DNA of 11,409 bases from CAVYYW01 sp963772845 (GCA_963772845.1 CAVYYW010000012.1:1-11409); one strand, 5' to 3'; counted from the stretch's first letter, positions 1 through 7,994 are shown. The notes: a model not told the origin generated them from the letters alone. Translations and numbers: made by a program.

Positions 1-1821
1 TCTTTCAAAGGTATTTAGCTGTGTTTCTTCTCCGTTTAATAAGACTTTATCACCATACCTCAGCTTTGTATCGCCATGAGGAATGATCACTTCATTATTT
101 CGCATGATTTGCAGGATTAACGAATTCCCAATGAACGTTAGCTTACGGAGAGGTACACCATCATAGGTCCTATTCTTTAATTTAACCTCTTTAATATGCC
201 CTTCTTGTTCTGCGATCAATCGCATAAGGCTCGGATTCATAATCATCGATTTCAACAATAATTTTGTCGAATATAAGGTAGAAAAGACTCCGTATCCTTC
301 ATTTTTAACAAGCTGATCATGCAACAAAGGGTTCTCTGCCCGGACAATAACATGTTCTAACCCGACGGACTTTGCGTGGGAAGCAATTTCAACGTTCCGC
401 TCTTCATTATCCGTTGCCACCACTAAAATATCTTTTTCAAACGCGTGCTTGGCTTCTAGCTTTTGAAGATCATAATCATCTGCTTCTATTCTTGAGAGTC
501 CTTTGATAGGTTCATCATTTGTTTGATCATTATTTTTCAAAGTATCTCCATACAGAAAGACATTAAAGTCCTTCTTAACTAAATCTAAAGCAACAGGCAG
601 CGTAATGACATTAGATCCAATAATAGATACCGTCGTTTTTTCATTCGTTTCCTTAGGGAACATGCTTTTAAAAAGTATGGGAGAAAGAATCGATGTTACC
701 ACACTGACCAAAATAAAAGCTGAGGATTCTCTAGGTGTCAGAATCGACATTTTGGTACCTATGCTTGTAGCGGCGATCACTAATGTCAACTTAGATGAAA
801 GCAAAACCCCCGAGCTCAGCACTTTATCCCACGCATACCATTTTCTTAACAAAAGAGTTGGAATGATTTTCACGACATACATCGTGATAAGCAACAAAGG
901 GATCAGCAGCAATATTTTCGGATCTGTAACGGCCTCTCTAAGATCCATTTTGGCACCCACCATAACAAAAAAGATGGGTATAAAAAAGCCGTAGCCAAAG
1001 GCATCTAATTTTTTTACCATTTCTGGATCTGGGGATAACAATGAAACCAAGGCGCCGGCTAAAAATGCCCCTAAAATATTTTCTGCACCGACTGTCTCTG
1101 AAATACCAACCAGCGCAATAATCAGCGTGAAAATGGCTCTTGTATCAATGTGCACATTCCCTTTTGCCAATTTATCTAAATAAGGGATATTCTTAAGGAA
1201 CTTGAGAAGAAAGTATAATAGAATACCTGCCCCAAATAATATTAAAATGAGCCACGTGTTTTGATCACCTTTGATTGAAGCAAAAATCGTCAAGAGAATC
1301 ATCGTTGCCAAGTCGCCGATCACCGCGGTTAAAAGAATCGTTTGCCCAATTTTTGATTTGGATATCCCAGTTTCCCGTAATGCTGGGACGACAATTCCTA
1401 AGGAGATCGTTGCTATGATCAAGGTTAGAAAATAAGCATTTCTTGCAAGATGAACGTGTGTAAAAGTTAATGACACTGCAAAAGAAAGCAGCAAAATCCC
1501 CGCAAAGATGCTTACAGCGACAAGTAAAGAGTTCGGTTCCTTTTTAGAATCACTTTTTTGAGGGCTTTTTTGAAACAGCAATCGAAAGTCGATTTCAAGG
1601 CCGCTTAGGAACATTAGAAAAATAAATCCAAGAGTCGAAATAATTTGCAGCCAGCTGTTGACCTCTAAAATATTAAATCCGCTTTTGCCAATTATAATTC
1701 CGGCAATAATTTCTGCGACAACAACAGGGATGAAGTGAAGCCTAAACCGCTGAAGTACAATCGGGATGAAAAACGAAAGTATCATCACAATAATTAAAGA
1801 GCTAAGTGACGTTGTATGCAC
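1..1821 (-). CDS. CPA2-type monovalent cation:proton antiporter with RCK domain, copy 1 (3' end cut by window edge)
   Basis: Integral membrane antiporter that probably exchanges K+ or Na+ for H+. The reading frame is open from a GTG at 1821-1819 to position 1 (607 codons); a mirror of copy 2 suggests only E-F-K-stop is missing beyond the edge, giving about 610 residues. The GTG is preferred over an ATG 18 bases upstream (1839) because a GGAGG at 1828-1832 sits six bases before it. Residues ~5-385 are about a dozen hydrophobic segments with CPA2-like features (VIGDLATM near 169-174, GAENILGAFLAG near 245-256). Residues ~397-500 are a Rossmann-like RCK_N (TrkA_N) domain starting SIIGSN, and ~535-600 an RCK_C domain. 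The architecture and length resemble B. subtilis YjbQ, though I cannot verify orthology. The C-terminus reads VLLNGEETQLNTFER, a normal-looking RCK_C end, so this copy appears to keep the ancestral frame. It lies just downstream of copy 2 with no clear promoter of its own. Confidence 0.88.
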   Translation of the reverse strand, partial: MHTTSLSSLIIVMILSFFIPIVLQRFRLHFIPVVVAEIIAGIIIGKSGFNILEVNSWLQIISTLGFIFLMFLSGLEIDFRLLFQKSPQKSDSKKEPNSLLVAVSIFAGILLLSFAVSLTFTHVHLARNAYFLTLIIATISLGIVVPALRETGISKSKIGQTILLTAVIGDLATMILLTIFASIKGDQNTWLILILFGAGILLYFLLKFLKNIPYLDKLAKGNVHIDTRAIFTLIIALVGISETVGAENILGAFLAGALVSLLSPDPEMVKKLDAFGYGFFIPIFFVMVGAKMDLREAVTDPKILLLIPLLLITMYVVKIIPTLLLRKWYAWDKVLSSGVLLSSKLTLVIAATSIGTKMSILTPRESSAFILVSVVTSILSPILFKSMFPKETNEKTTVSIIGSNVITLPVALDLVKKDFNVFLYGDTLKNNDQTNDEPIKGLSRIEADDYDLQKLEAKHAFEKDILVVATDNEERNVEIASHAKSVGLEHVIVRAENPLLHDQLVKNEGYGVFSTLYSTKLLLKSMIMNPSLMRLIAEQEGHIKEVKLKNRTYDGVPLRKLTFIGNSLILQIMRNNEVIIPHGDTKLRYGDKVLLNGEETQLNTFER

Positions 1822-1921
1822 ATCCTGCCTCCATTTCATCCATCATTTAAGTGGAATGACGTTCGCTTTCTGCGGGCGACCTGTGAGCCATCTCATACCA
1901 ACAAGGAGATCACTGAAAAAG
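1..1921. repeat. Tandem duplication unit, copy 1
   Basis: Left copy of a direct tandem duplication of about 1,939 bases covering the whole antiporter gene plus about 100 bases upstream of its start. Positions here match the second copy at an offset of 1939 (1938 left of the indel near 43). I count about 42 substitutions over roughly 1.92 kb. Identity stops right after position 1921, in CACTGAAAAAGT. The left end is outside the window. Confidence 0.9.
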
Positions 1922-3861
1922 TTTTTTCACTTAAATTCTCTTTCAAAGGTATTTAGCTGTGTTTCTTCTCCGTTTAATAAGAACTTTATCACCATACCTC
2001 AGCTTGGTATCGCCATGAGGAATGATCACTTCATTATTTCGCATGATTTGCAGGATTAACGAATTCCCAATAAACGTCAGCTTGCGGAGGGGTACACCAT
2101 CATAGGTCCTGTTCTTTAATTTAACCTCTTTAATATGCCCTTCTTGTTCTGCGATCAATCGCATAAGACTCGGATTCATAATCATCGATTTCAATAATAA
2201 TTTTGTCGAATATAAGGTAGAAAAGACCCCGTAGCCTTCATTTTTGACAAGCTGATCATGCAACATAGGGTTCTCTGCCCGGACAATAACATGTTCTAAC
2301 CCAACGGACTTTGCGTGGGAAGCAATTTCAACGTTCCGCTCTTCATTATCCGTTGCCACCACTAAAATATCTTTTTCAAACGCGTGCTTGGCTTCTAGCT
2401 TTTGCAGATCATAATCATCTGCTTCTATTCTTGAGAGTCCTTTGATAGGTTCATCATTTGTTTGATCATTATTTTTCAAAGTATCTCCATACAGAAAGAC
2501 ATTAAAGTCCTTCTTAACTAAATCTAAAGCAACAGGCAGCGTAATGACATTAGATCCAATAATAGATACCGTCGTTTTTTCATTCGTTTCCTTAGGGAAC
2601 ATGCTTTTAAAAAGTATGGGAGAAAGAATGGATGTCACCACACTGACCAAAATAAAAGCTGAGGATTCTCTAGGTGTCAGAATCGACATTTTGGTACCTA
2701 TGCTTGTAGCGGCGATCACTAATGTCAGCTTAGATGAAAGCAAAACCCCTGAGCTCAGCACCTTATCCCATGCGTACCATTTTCTTAACAAAAGAGTTGG
2801 AATGATTTTCACGACATACATCGTGATAAGCAACAGCGGGATCAGCAGCAATATTTTCGGATCTGTAACGGCATCTCTAAGATCCATTTTGGCTCCCACC
2901 ATTACAAAAAAGATGGGTATAAAAAAGCCGTAGCCAAAGGCATCTAGTTTTTTTACCATTTCTGGATCTGGGGATAACAATGAAACCAAGGCGCCGGCTA
3001 AAAATGCCCCTAAAATATTTTCTGCACCGACTGTCTCTGAAATACCAACCAGCGCAATAATCAGCGTGAAAATGGCTCTTGTATCAATGTGCACATTCCC
3101 TTTTGCCAATTTATCTAAATAAGGGATATTCTTAAGGAATTTGAGAAGAAAGTATAATAGAATACCTGCCCCAAATAAAATTAAAATGAGCCACGTGTTT
3201 TGATCACCTTTGATTGAAGCAAAAATCGTCAAGAGAATCATCGTTGCCAAGTCGCCAATCACAGCGGTTAACAGGATCGTTTGCCCAATTTTTGATTTGG
3301 ATATCCCAGTTTCCCGTAATGCCGGGACGACAATTCCTAAGGAGATCGTTGCTATGATCAAGGTTAGAAAATAAGCATTTCTTGCAAGATGAACGTGTGT
3401 AAAAGTTAATGACACTGCAAAAGAAAGCAGCAAAATCCCCGCAAAGATACTTGCAGCGACAAGTAAAGAGTTCGGTTCCTTTTTAGAATCACTTTTTTGA
3501 GGGCTTTTTTGAAACAGCAATCGAAAGTCGATTTCAAGACCGCTTAGGAACATTAGAAAAATAAATCCAAGAGTCGAAATGATTTGCAGCCAGCTGTTGA
3601 CCTCTAAAATATTAAATCCGCTTTTGCCAATTATAATTCCGGCAATAATTTCTGCGACCACAACAGGGATGAAGTGAAGCCTAAACCGCTGAAGTACAAT
3701 CGGGATGAAAAACGAAAGTATCATCACAATAATTAAAGAGCTAAGTGACGTTGTATGCACATCCTGCCTCCATTTCATCCATCATTTAAGTGGAATGACG
3801 TTCGCTTTCTGCGGGCGACCTGTGAGCCTTCTCATGCCAACAAGGAGGTCACTGAAAAAGT
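1922..3861. repeat. Tandem duplication unit, copy 2
   Basis: Right copy of the tandem duplication, directly abutting copy 1. The match ends at about 3861 in CACTGAAAAAGT, after which the flank changes to CCCTTTTCCC. The 1860-1921 and 3799-3860 ends lie inside a repeat-like stretch (GCTTTCTGCGGGCGACCTG) that resembles the dispersed repeats at 3975 and 4138, which suggests repeat-mediated duplication. Confidence 0.9.
1943..3760 (-). CDS. CPA2-type monovalent cation:proton antiporter with RCK domain, copy 2 (altered C-terminus)
   Basis: Second copy of the same antiporter, 605 residues from the GTG at 3760-3758. This start has GGAGG at 3767-3771 with a six-base spacer; an in-frame ATG at 3778 lacks a good ribosome site and lies inside that same stretch. 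Domain order is as in copy 1: membrane exchanger (~5-385), linker rich in Lys/Glu at ~85-98 between membrane segments, RCK_N (~397-500), RCK_C (~535-595). My comparison with copy 1 gives about 39 base differences inside the gene and no net indel except one extra A near 1982. That insertion shifts the frame after GDKVL, so the last residues become IKRRRNTAKYL and the protein stops at 1943 instead of about 1927. The lost segment is the final strand/helix of RCK_C, so the protein is probably still expressed but with a changed, basic tail. No promoter was recognised; the region immediately upstream is repeat sequence. Confidence 0.9.
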   Translation of the reverse strand: MHTTSLSSLIIVMILSFFIPIVLQRFRLHFIPVVVAEIIAGIIIGKSGFNILEVNSWLQIISTLGFIFLMFLSGLEIDFRLLFQKSPQKSDSKKEPNSLLVAASIFAGILLLSFAVSLTFTHVHLARNAYFLTLIIATISLGIVVPALRETGISKSKIGQTILLTAVIGDLATMILLTIFASIKGDQNTWLILILFGAGILLYFLLKFLKNIPYLDKLAKGNVHIDTRAIFTLIIALVGISETVGAENILGAFLAGALVSLLSPDPEMVKKLDAFGYGFFIPIFFVMVGAKMDLRDAVTDPKILLLIPLLLITMYVVKIIPTLLLRKWYAWDKVLSSGVLLSSKLTLVIAATSIGTKMSILTPRESSAFILVSVVTSILSPILFKSMFPKETNEKTTVSIIGSNVITLPVALDLVKKDFNVFLYGDTLKNNDQTNDEPIKGLSRIEADDYDLQKLEAKHAFEKDILVVATDNEERNVEIASHAKSVGLEHVIVRAENPMLHDQLVKNEGYGVFSTLYSTKLLLKSMIMNPSLMRLIAEQEGHIKEVKLKNRTYDGVPLRKLTFIGNSLILQIMRNNEVIIPHGDTKLRYGDKVLIKRRRNTAKYL

Positions 3862-3928
3862 CCCTTTTCCCTTCAGGCCGATCTTTGGGAAGTTCTCGCT
3901 TGCCTTGAATAAACATCTTCGGCTCTAC

Positions 3929-4178
3929 ATCGCACGAAGAAAATGCAAAGCCATACATTGAAAGCGGAAATATCCTCGCTTTCCACGGGCACGGCCTCAG
4001 CTAACTTTGGCGTGGTCACTTTGTGCCAAAGTGGATCTTCGGGCGCGTGCTGCTTCCGTAGGACTTGAAACGTCATCCTTGACTCCTCACCGCACGAAGA
4101 AAATGCGGTTGCGCCACCCATTGAAAGCGGAAATACCCTCGCTTTCCACGGGCACGGCCTCAGCTAACTTTGGCATGG
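3929..4178. repeat. Pair of ~88-bp direct repeats, each with an internal hairpin
   Basis: The stretch 3931-4015 recurs at 4091-4178 with a three-base length difference. Shared segments are CGCACGAAGAAAATGC, then TTGAAAGCGGAAAT, then CTCGCTTTCCACGGGCACGG and CAGCTAACTTTGGC. Each copy has the same dyad GAAAGCG...CGCTTTC (3960-3966/3977-3983 and 4123-4129/4140-4146). The first copy is followed by a further dyad, ACTTTGGC/GCCAAAGT, at 4004-4011/4025-4032. This looks like a non-coding dispersed intergenic repeat family of Bacillaceae, an assignment made from memory rather than from a search. Open frames across it are not convincing genes. Confidence 0.8.
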
Positions 4179-4200
4179 CATTCAGGCGTGTTGCTGCCGT

Positions 4201-4327
4201 AGGAGTCTCGGATATTTCGAGCTTTCGATGCTGGGCTTGCCATTTTCGAGGAGTCTCGGGTATTTCTAGCTTTCAACTCTGGGCATGCACATTTTCGAGG
4301 AGTCTCGCACCTTTCGCTTCAATCAAC
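4201..4327. repeat. Short tandem repeat, 2.6 units of 48-49 bp
   Basis: Three successive AGGAGTCTCG motifs lie at 4201, 4249 and 4298. The first two units continue with a matching TATTTC.AGCTTTC...CTGGGC.TGC..ATTTTCG pattern, and the third diverges into CACCTTTCGCTTCAATCAACG. It forms the right-hand end of the same repeat mosaic as 3929-4178. Confidence 0.75.
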
Positions 4328-4589
4328 GTATAGGTTGCCAGATGACGCCCTTTAGAAGTCATACCCTGGTTTAAAGATGATCATCTATCCTATTAACTTT
4401 ATTCAAAAATCATTCAAAGGCACAGTCCAAACAAACATTAAGTATAAAAATGAAAATACCACAGTTCAAATACCGTGGCAAGTTAGAGCGCTATCTAATT
4501 TTCTTTATTCGCTTAGCCGTTCAATCTGGCGGTTACATTCTTCAAAACGAATTATTCAAACGTATTACATTTCTTTACCACTTCTATAA
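4328..4589. other. AT-rich intergenic stretch with no recognised gene
   Basis: Short open frames exist on the plus strand (for example from the ATG at 4450) but none has a ribosome-binding site or a recognisable protein pattern. I see no RNA gene or strong promoter here. Together with the repeats at 3862-4327 it separates the antiporter pair from the threonine operon. Confidence 0.6.
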
Positions 4590-4610
4590 GGGGACGGATC
4601 AGCCCGCCCC
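4590..4610 (-). terminator. Possible terminator of the hom-thrC-thrB operon
   Basis: On the minus strand GGGGCGG (4604-4610) can pair with CCGTCCCC (4590-4597) around a six-base loop with one bulged base, 26 bases after the thrB stop. The downstream T-tract is weak (TTATAG), so this is a GC-rich hairpin in the right place rather than a textbook terminator. Confidence 0.4.
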
Positions 4611-4635
4611 GCCACATTTCCTCATACCGTTTGAT

Positions 4636-5552
4636 TCAAACATAGCTCTCCTTTAGGACCTGGCAGCCATTACTATCAATTGGCAGCTGCAAAACATCCA
4701 TGTTTGGAAAGGCTTTTTTCATTCCTAACGCAAGGGTTTCCTTTAGAGACTTTTCCACAAAACATATAATGGTGGGTCCCGATCCGCTTAAGGCTGCCCC
4801 GAAAGCGCCGTGCCTTAACGCTTCTTTCTCAATGTCTGCAAAATGCGGGACAAGTGTCGTGCGGTAGGGCTGATGAAAACAATCGTTTCGCATCATTTTC
4901 CCGGCTGTTTCCCAGTCTTCCAATAATAAGGCGGCGACCAGCAGATTGGAGACAGAGCTGCCATGAATCGCTTGTTCGAAAGGCAAGACATCCGGGAGAA
5001 CCTTTCTGGCATTTTCTGTGTAAAGCTCTGTACGAGGGACAATGGCAATGACATCAAAAGCCGGGTCCGAAGCTTTAATGATATCGACATCCCCGTTTAG
5101 TTGACACCCAATGACAAGTCCTCCAAGCAAGGAGGCACCTGCGTTATCAGGATGACCTTCAAGCTCAGCCGCTCGTTCAAGCTTCTGTTGTTGCGATAAG
5201 CGCAAGCTACATAATTGGTTGGCTAATTCAATACCCGCAACGATCGCTGCCGCACTTGAACCAAGGCCACGTGCTAGCGGGATCTCACTCTTTATTTTCA
5301 GAGTGCATGGCGGCATTTTCCGATTGAATACTTGCGCGGTTTGAATGGCTGTCTGACAGATGAAATGGCTCTCGTCCGCAGGAAACCCTGCCAGCTCTTT
5401 ATTAAATGGGATGACCTTCCACACATCACTTTCTTCTGCCTCCACGGACAGGTATAAAGCAAGCGCGAGACCAAGAGAGTCAAAACCCGGTCCTAAATTA
5501 GCCGTACTGGCAGGGACTCTGATCAGATATTTTTCTTTCCCATTGTCATCAT
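4636..5552 (-). CDS. thrB: Homoserine kinase (ThrB), one-base frameshift near the N-terminus
   Basis: Phosphorylates homoserine with ATP to O-phosphohomoserine, the substrate of the adjacent threonine synthase; a cytoplasmic GHMP-family kinase. The natural start is the ATG at 5552-5550, which overlaps the thrC stop as TGATG. From there the frame hits a stop after eight codons; the homologous frame resumes one base off, at YLIRVPASTANLGPGFDSLG. One missing base in the run of five T at 5530-5534 (plus strand) explains this; with six, the protein would begin MMTMGKKKYLIRV and be 305 residues, close to the usual ~309. Motifs in that reconstruction: PASTANLGPGFD at 14-25, the ATP-binding PLARGLGSSAAA at 92-103, EGHPDNAGAS, and the C-terminal ALSGSGPTI. 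If the indel is real, only an internal GTG at 5445 starts the remaining frame, giving 269 residues that lack the first GHMP motif and are probably inactive. Confidence 0.9.
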
Positions 5553-6610
5553 CAGGCCATCACTCCAAGGATATGCTCCAGTACGGTCTCTTCATGATTC
5601 GGCAGCGAAACGGGTTGAATCAAACTGTGCTCAATCGCCGTTGTCGGATCTTTCAAGCCATTTCCAGTCAGGACAGCGACAATTTTTGATCCCTGCTTGA
5701 TTTCTCCTGATTTGATCTGCTTCAGAATCCCGGCAATCGGTGCACAGGAAGCCGGTTCCGCGAAGATCCCTTCCTTTCTTGAAATAAGGCGGTAGGCAGA
5801 CAGAATTTCGTCATCTGTTACCTCATCGATCTTGCCTTTTGACTGCTTCAAGGCATCCTCAGCAAGCCGCCAGCTGGCTGGATTCCCAATCCGAATCGCC
5901 GTCGCAATGGTTTCAGGGTTTTCGAAAACTTTCCCATGAACAATAGGGGCAGCCCCTTCTGCTTGGAAGCCGCGCATACTCGGCAGCCCGGTTCCTTTTT
6001 TGGCATGATATTCCGTAAACCCCATCCAATAGGCACTAATGTTGCCGGCATTTCCGACGGGAAGTGCTAAAATGTCCGGTGCTTCGCCCAGCTCGTCACA
6101 AATTTCAAAGGCAGCTGTCTTTTGCCCCTGCAGCCGATAAGGGTTCACTGAATTCACCAGTGTCATAGGCTCTGTCTCACTTAACCGTCTGACCATCCTT
6201 AACGCATCATCGAAATTCCCTTCGATTGAATAAATCTCAGCCCCATACATCGCAGCCTGGGCAAGCTTCCCTGCTGCGATTTTCCCTTCAGGAATGATCA
6301 CGATCGCCCGCAGGCCAGCGCGGGCAGCATAGGCGGCAGCTGATGCAGACGTGTTTCCAGTCGAAGCACAAATAACGGCAGCTGACTGAGCCTCCATCGC
6401 CTTCGCAACAGCAAGCACCATGCCTCTGTCTTTAAAGGACCCCGTCGGATTGGCCCCTTCTGTTTTTGCATACCATTCAACGCCCCATTCTTTAGAGAGC
6501 GTATCCAGCTTGATCAATGGGGTATTTCCTTCGTTTAAGGATAATAATGGCGTATCACGGTTGACTGGCAGGTAATCCCTATATTCTTCGATGATCCCTT
6601 TTTTGTTCAT
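5552..6610 (-). CDS. thrC: Threonine synthase (ThrC)
   Basis: PLP-dependent enzyme that converts O-phosphohomoserine to threonine, the last step of the pathway. The 352-residue length equals that usual for Bacillus ThrC and the frame is intact. Visible features are the substrate/PLP region GNTPLIKL (28-35), the PLP lysine in NPTGSFKDRG (Lys60), the STGNTSAS loop (83-90) and the phosphate-binding GNAGN (186-190), all of fold type II. The ATG at 6610 overlaps the hom stop by four bases (ATGA), with GGAGGT at 6619-6624 inside the end of hom, so translation is probably coupled. Its own stop overlaps the thrB ATG by one base. It is the only one of the three operon genes without an indel. Confidence 0.97.
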   Translation of the reverse strand: MNKKGIIEEYRDYLPVNRDTPLLSLNEGNTPLIKLDTLSKEWGVEWYAKTEGANPTGSFKDRGMVLAVAKAMEAQSAAVICASTGNTSASAAAYAARAGLRAIVIIPEGKIAAGKLAQAAMYGAEIYSIEGNFDDALRMVRRLSETEPMTLVNSVNPYRLQGQKTAAFEICDELGEAPDILALPVGNAGNISAYWMGFTEYHAKKGTGLPSMRGFQAEGAAPIVHGKVFENPETIATAIRIGNPASWRLAEDALKQSKGKIDEVTDDEILSAYRLISRKEGIFAEPASCAPIAGILKQIKSGEIKQGSKIVAVLTGNGLKDPTTAIEHSLIQPVSLPNHEETVLEHILGVMA

Positions 6611-7906
6611 GAAGCGTTACCTCCCGCAACCTGATAGGCACCCTTGATCTCTCTTAGTTTCTTTAAATCTTCTAATTCCATCACAATCTGTTCATAGTTA
6701 TGCAGGGAAATCTGGTGCGTCACCAATACCACTTCAGCAAGCCCCGATTCTTTAAGAGGAAGCTGCAGAATTTTTTCAAAACTGGCGCCGTGCCGAGCAA
6801 ATAGCGCCGTAATCTCTGAAAAGACGCCTACTTCATCCTGCACATGGAGTCTTAGATAATATTTTGAATACATCTCTTCAGAAGATTTAAGGCTTTTGCT
6901 GAACTGAGGCGTGACCGAGTTGCGTCCGCTTACCCCAAGCCGCATATTTTTCAGCACATAGACCAGGTCGGATACAATGGCGGTTGCTGTTGGAAGGCCG
7001 CCTGCACCCGGGCCATAAAACATCGTCTCGCCAACCGCTTCCCCGTAAACATACACCGCATTAAATTCATTATGTACGGCTGCCAGAGGATGTGAATCCA
7101 GCAGAAAGGCAGGCTTCACACTTACCTCCACTTTTCCTTGGTCACACTGTGCCACACCAATTAATTTCATCGTGTACCCTAACTGCTTGCCATAGCTGAT
7201 ATCCTCATCTTTAATGGCTGAGATGCCTTTTACCTGCACATCCTCCAGATCAATTTTCATTGAAAAACCGAGCGACGCAAGAATCGACATTTTCCTTGCC
7301 GCATCAAGCCCTTCAACATCAGATGTCGGATCCGCTTCAGCGTATCCTAGACTCTGTGCTTCCTTCAAAACTTCCGGGTAGGCCGCTCCCTCCTGACTCA
7401 TTTTTGTGAGAATATAGTTTGTTGTCCCATTCATAATGCCCATGATTTTCGTGATTTTGTCTGACGCCAGTCCGTCCGCAAGGCTCCGGATAATCGGAAT
7501 GCCCCCGCCGACACTAGCTTCATAGTATAAGTCACAGCCATTTTGCGAGGCCGTCGTCAGCAGTTCCGGCCCATGAAGAGCCATTAAATCTTTATTGGCT
7601 GTCACCACATTCTTTTTTCTTTTCAGTGCTTCGATTAAACAGGATCTCGTCTCTTCTACCCCACCCATGACTTCAATAATGACATCAATCGAAGGATCAT
7701 TAATTATTTCGTCCTGACTTGTGGTTAACACGGAGGCATTTACAGAAACATCCCTTGCCTTTTCAAGATTCTGCACAAGAATTTTCTTCACGTGCACAGG
7801 ACACCCCACCTGGTGAACCAATTGATCCTGATGGTTTTCAATAATTTTCACAACACCCGATCCCGACCGTACCGAGTCCTAATAGTCCAATAGAGATGCT
7901 CTCCAT
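6607..7906 (-). CDS. hom: Homoserine dehydrogenase (Hom), one-base frameshift near the N-terminus
   Basis: Reduces aspartate semialdehyde to homoserine with NAD(P)H, the branch point toward threonine and methionine. The start is the ATG at 7906-7904, nine bases after GGAGG (7916-7920). The first 15 codons read MESISIGLLGLGTVG, the beginning of the Rossmann GxGxxG nucleotide-binding loop, but the frame then fails. Removing one base from the CCC at 7862-7864 (plus strand) restores GLGTVGSGVVKIIENHQ and gives 432 residues, the usual Bacillus length (~433). In that numbering: NGTTNYIL at 159-166, the catalytic DPTSDVEGLDAARK (192-205, Lys205 the likely catalytic base), and a C-terminal ACT domain at ~349-428, the usual site of threonine feedback. 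If the indel is real, only a GTG at 7851 opens the main frame, and the product lacks the cofactor loop. It is first in the operon, behind the promoter at 7966-7994. Confidence 0.93.
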
Positions 7907-7926
7907 AAATGCCTGCCTCCTCAATT

Positions 7927-7945
7927 TGTTCTTCTGAAAAGAACA
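7927..7945 (-). promoter_or_regulatory. Inverted repeat in the hom leader
   Basis: Perfect 7-base arms TGTTCTT and AAGAACA surround a five-base loop (CTGAA on the plus strand). It lies between the hom promoter and its ribosome-binding site (7916-7920), about 15-30 bases after the expected transcription start. This position suits a repressor operator or a small leader hairpin that could limit ribosome access. The regulator is unknown; no T-box or riboswitch is visible, and the leader is only about 50 bases. Confidence 0.5.
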
Positions 7946-7965
7946 TATGTAATCTATGAGTAGAC

Positions 7966-7994
7966 ATTATATTGTTGAATTTCTGATAATGCAA
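7966..7994 (-). promoter_or_regulatory. SigA-type promoter of hom-thrC-thrB
   Basis: On the minus strand the -35 TTGCAT (7989-7994) and a perfect -10 TATAAT (7966-7971) are 17 bases apart. Transcription would start near 7959, leaving a leader of about 53 bases. The spacer contains TTATCAGAAATT, which matches 11 of 15 positions of the CodY motif AATTTTCWGAAAATT, a weak hint of branched-chain amino acid control. Confidence 0.75.

Noticed and set aside
605..994. 129-codon plus-strand open frame, repeated at 2544-2933
   Set aside because: It is antisense to the membrane domain of the antiporter in both copies, has no ribosome site and reflects codon bias of the real gene.
1766..2059. Plus-strand open frame across the duplication junction
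   Set aside because: It is antisense to the antiporter start and repeat sequence, with no ribosome site or recognisable protein.
3873..4333. Open frames on both strands in the repeat mosaic (82 and 108 codons)
   Set aside because: They lie wholly in repeated non-coding sequence, with low-complexity translations and no ribosome sites.
4377..4656. Two plus-strand frames of about 70 codons downstream of thrB
   Set aside because: They overlap each other, lack ribosome sites and have no recognisable pattern; one runs into the thrB end.
5530..5545. Programmed frameshift in thrB
   Set aside because: The run of five A in the mRNA is short for transcriptional slippage and no standard slippery heptamer or following structure is visible; a plain indel is simpler.
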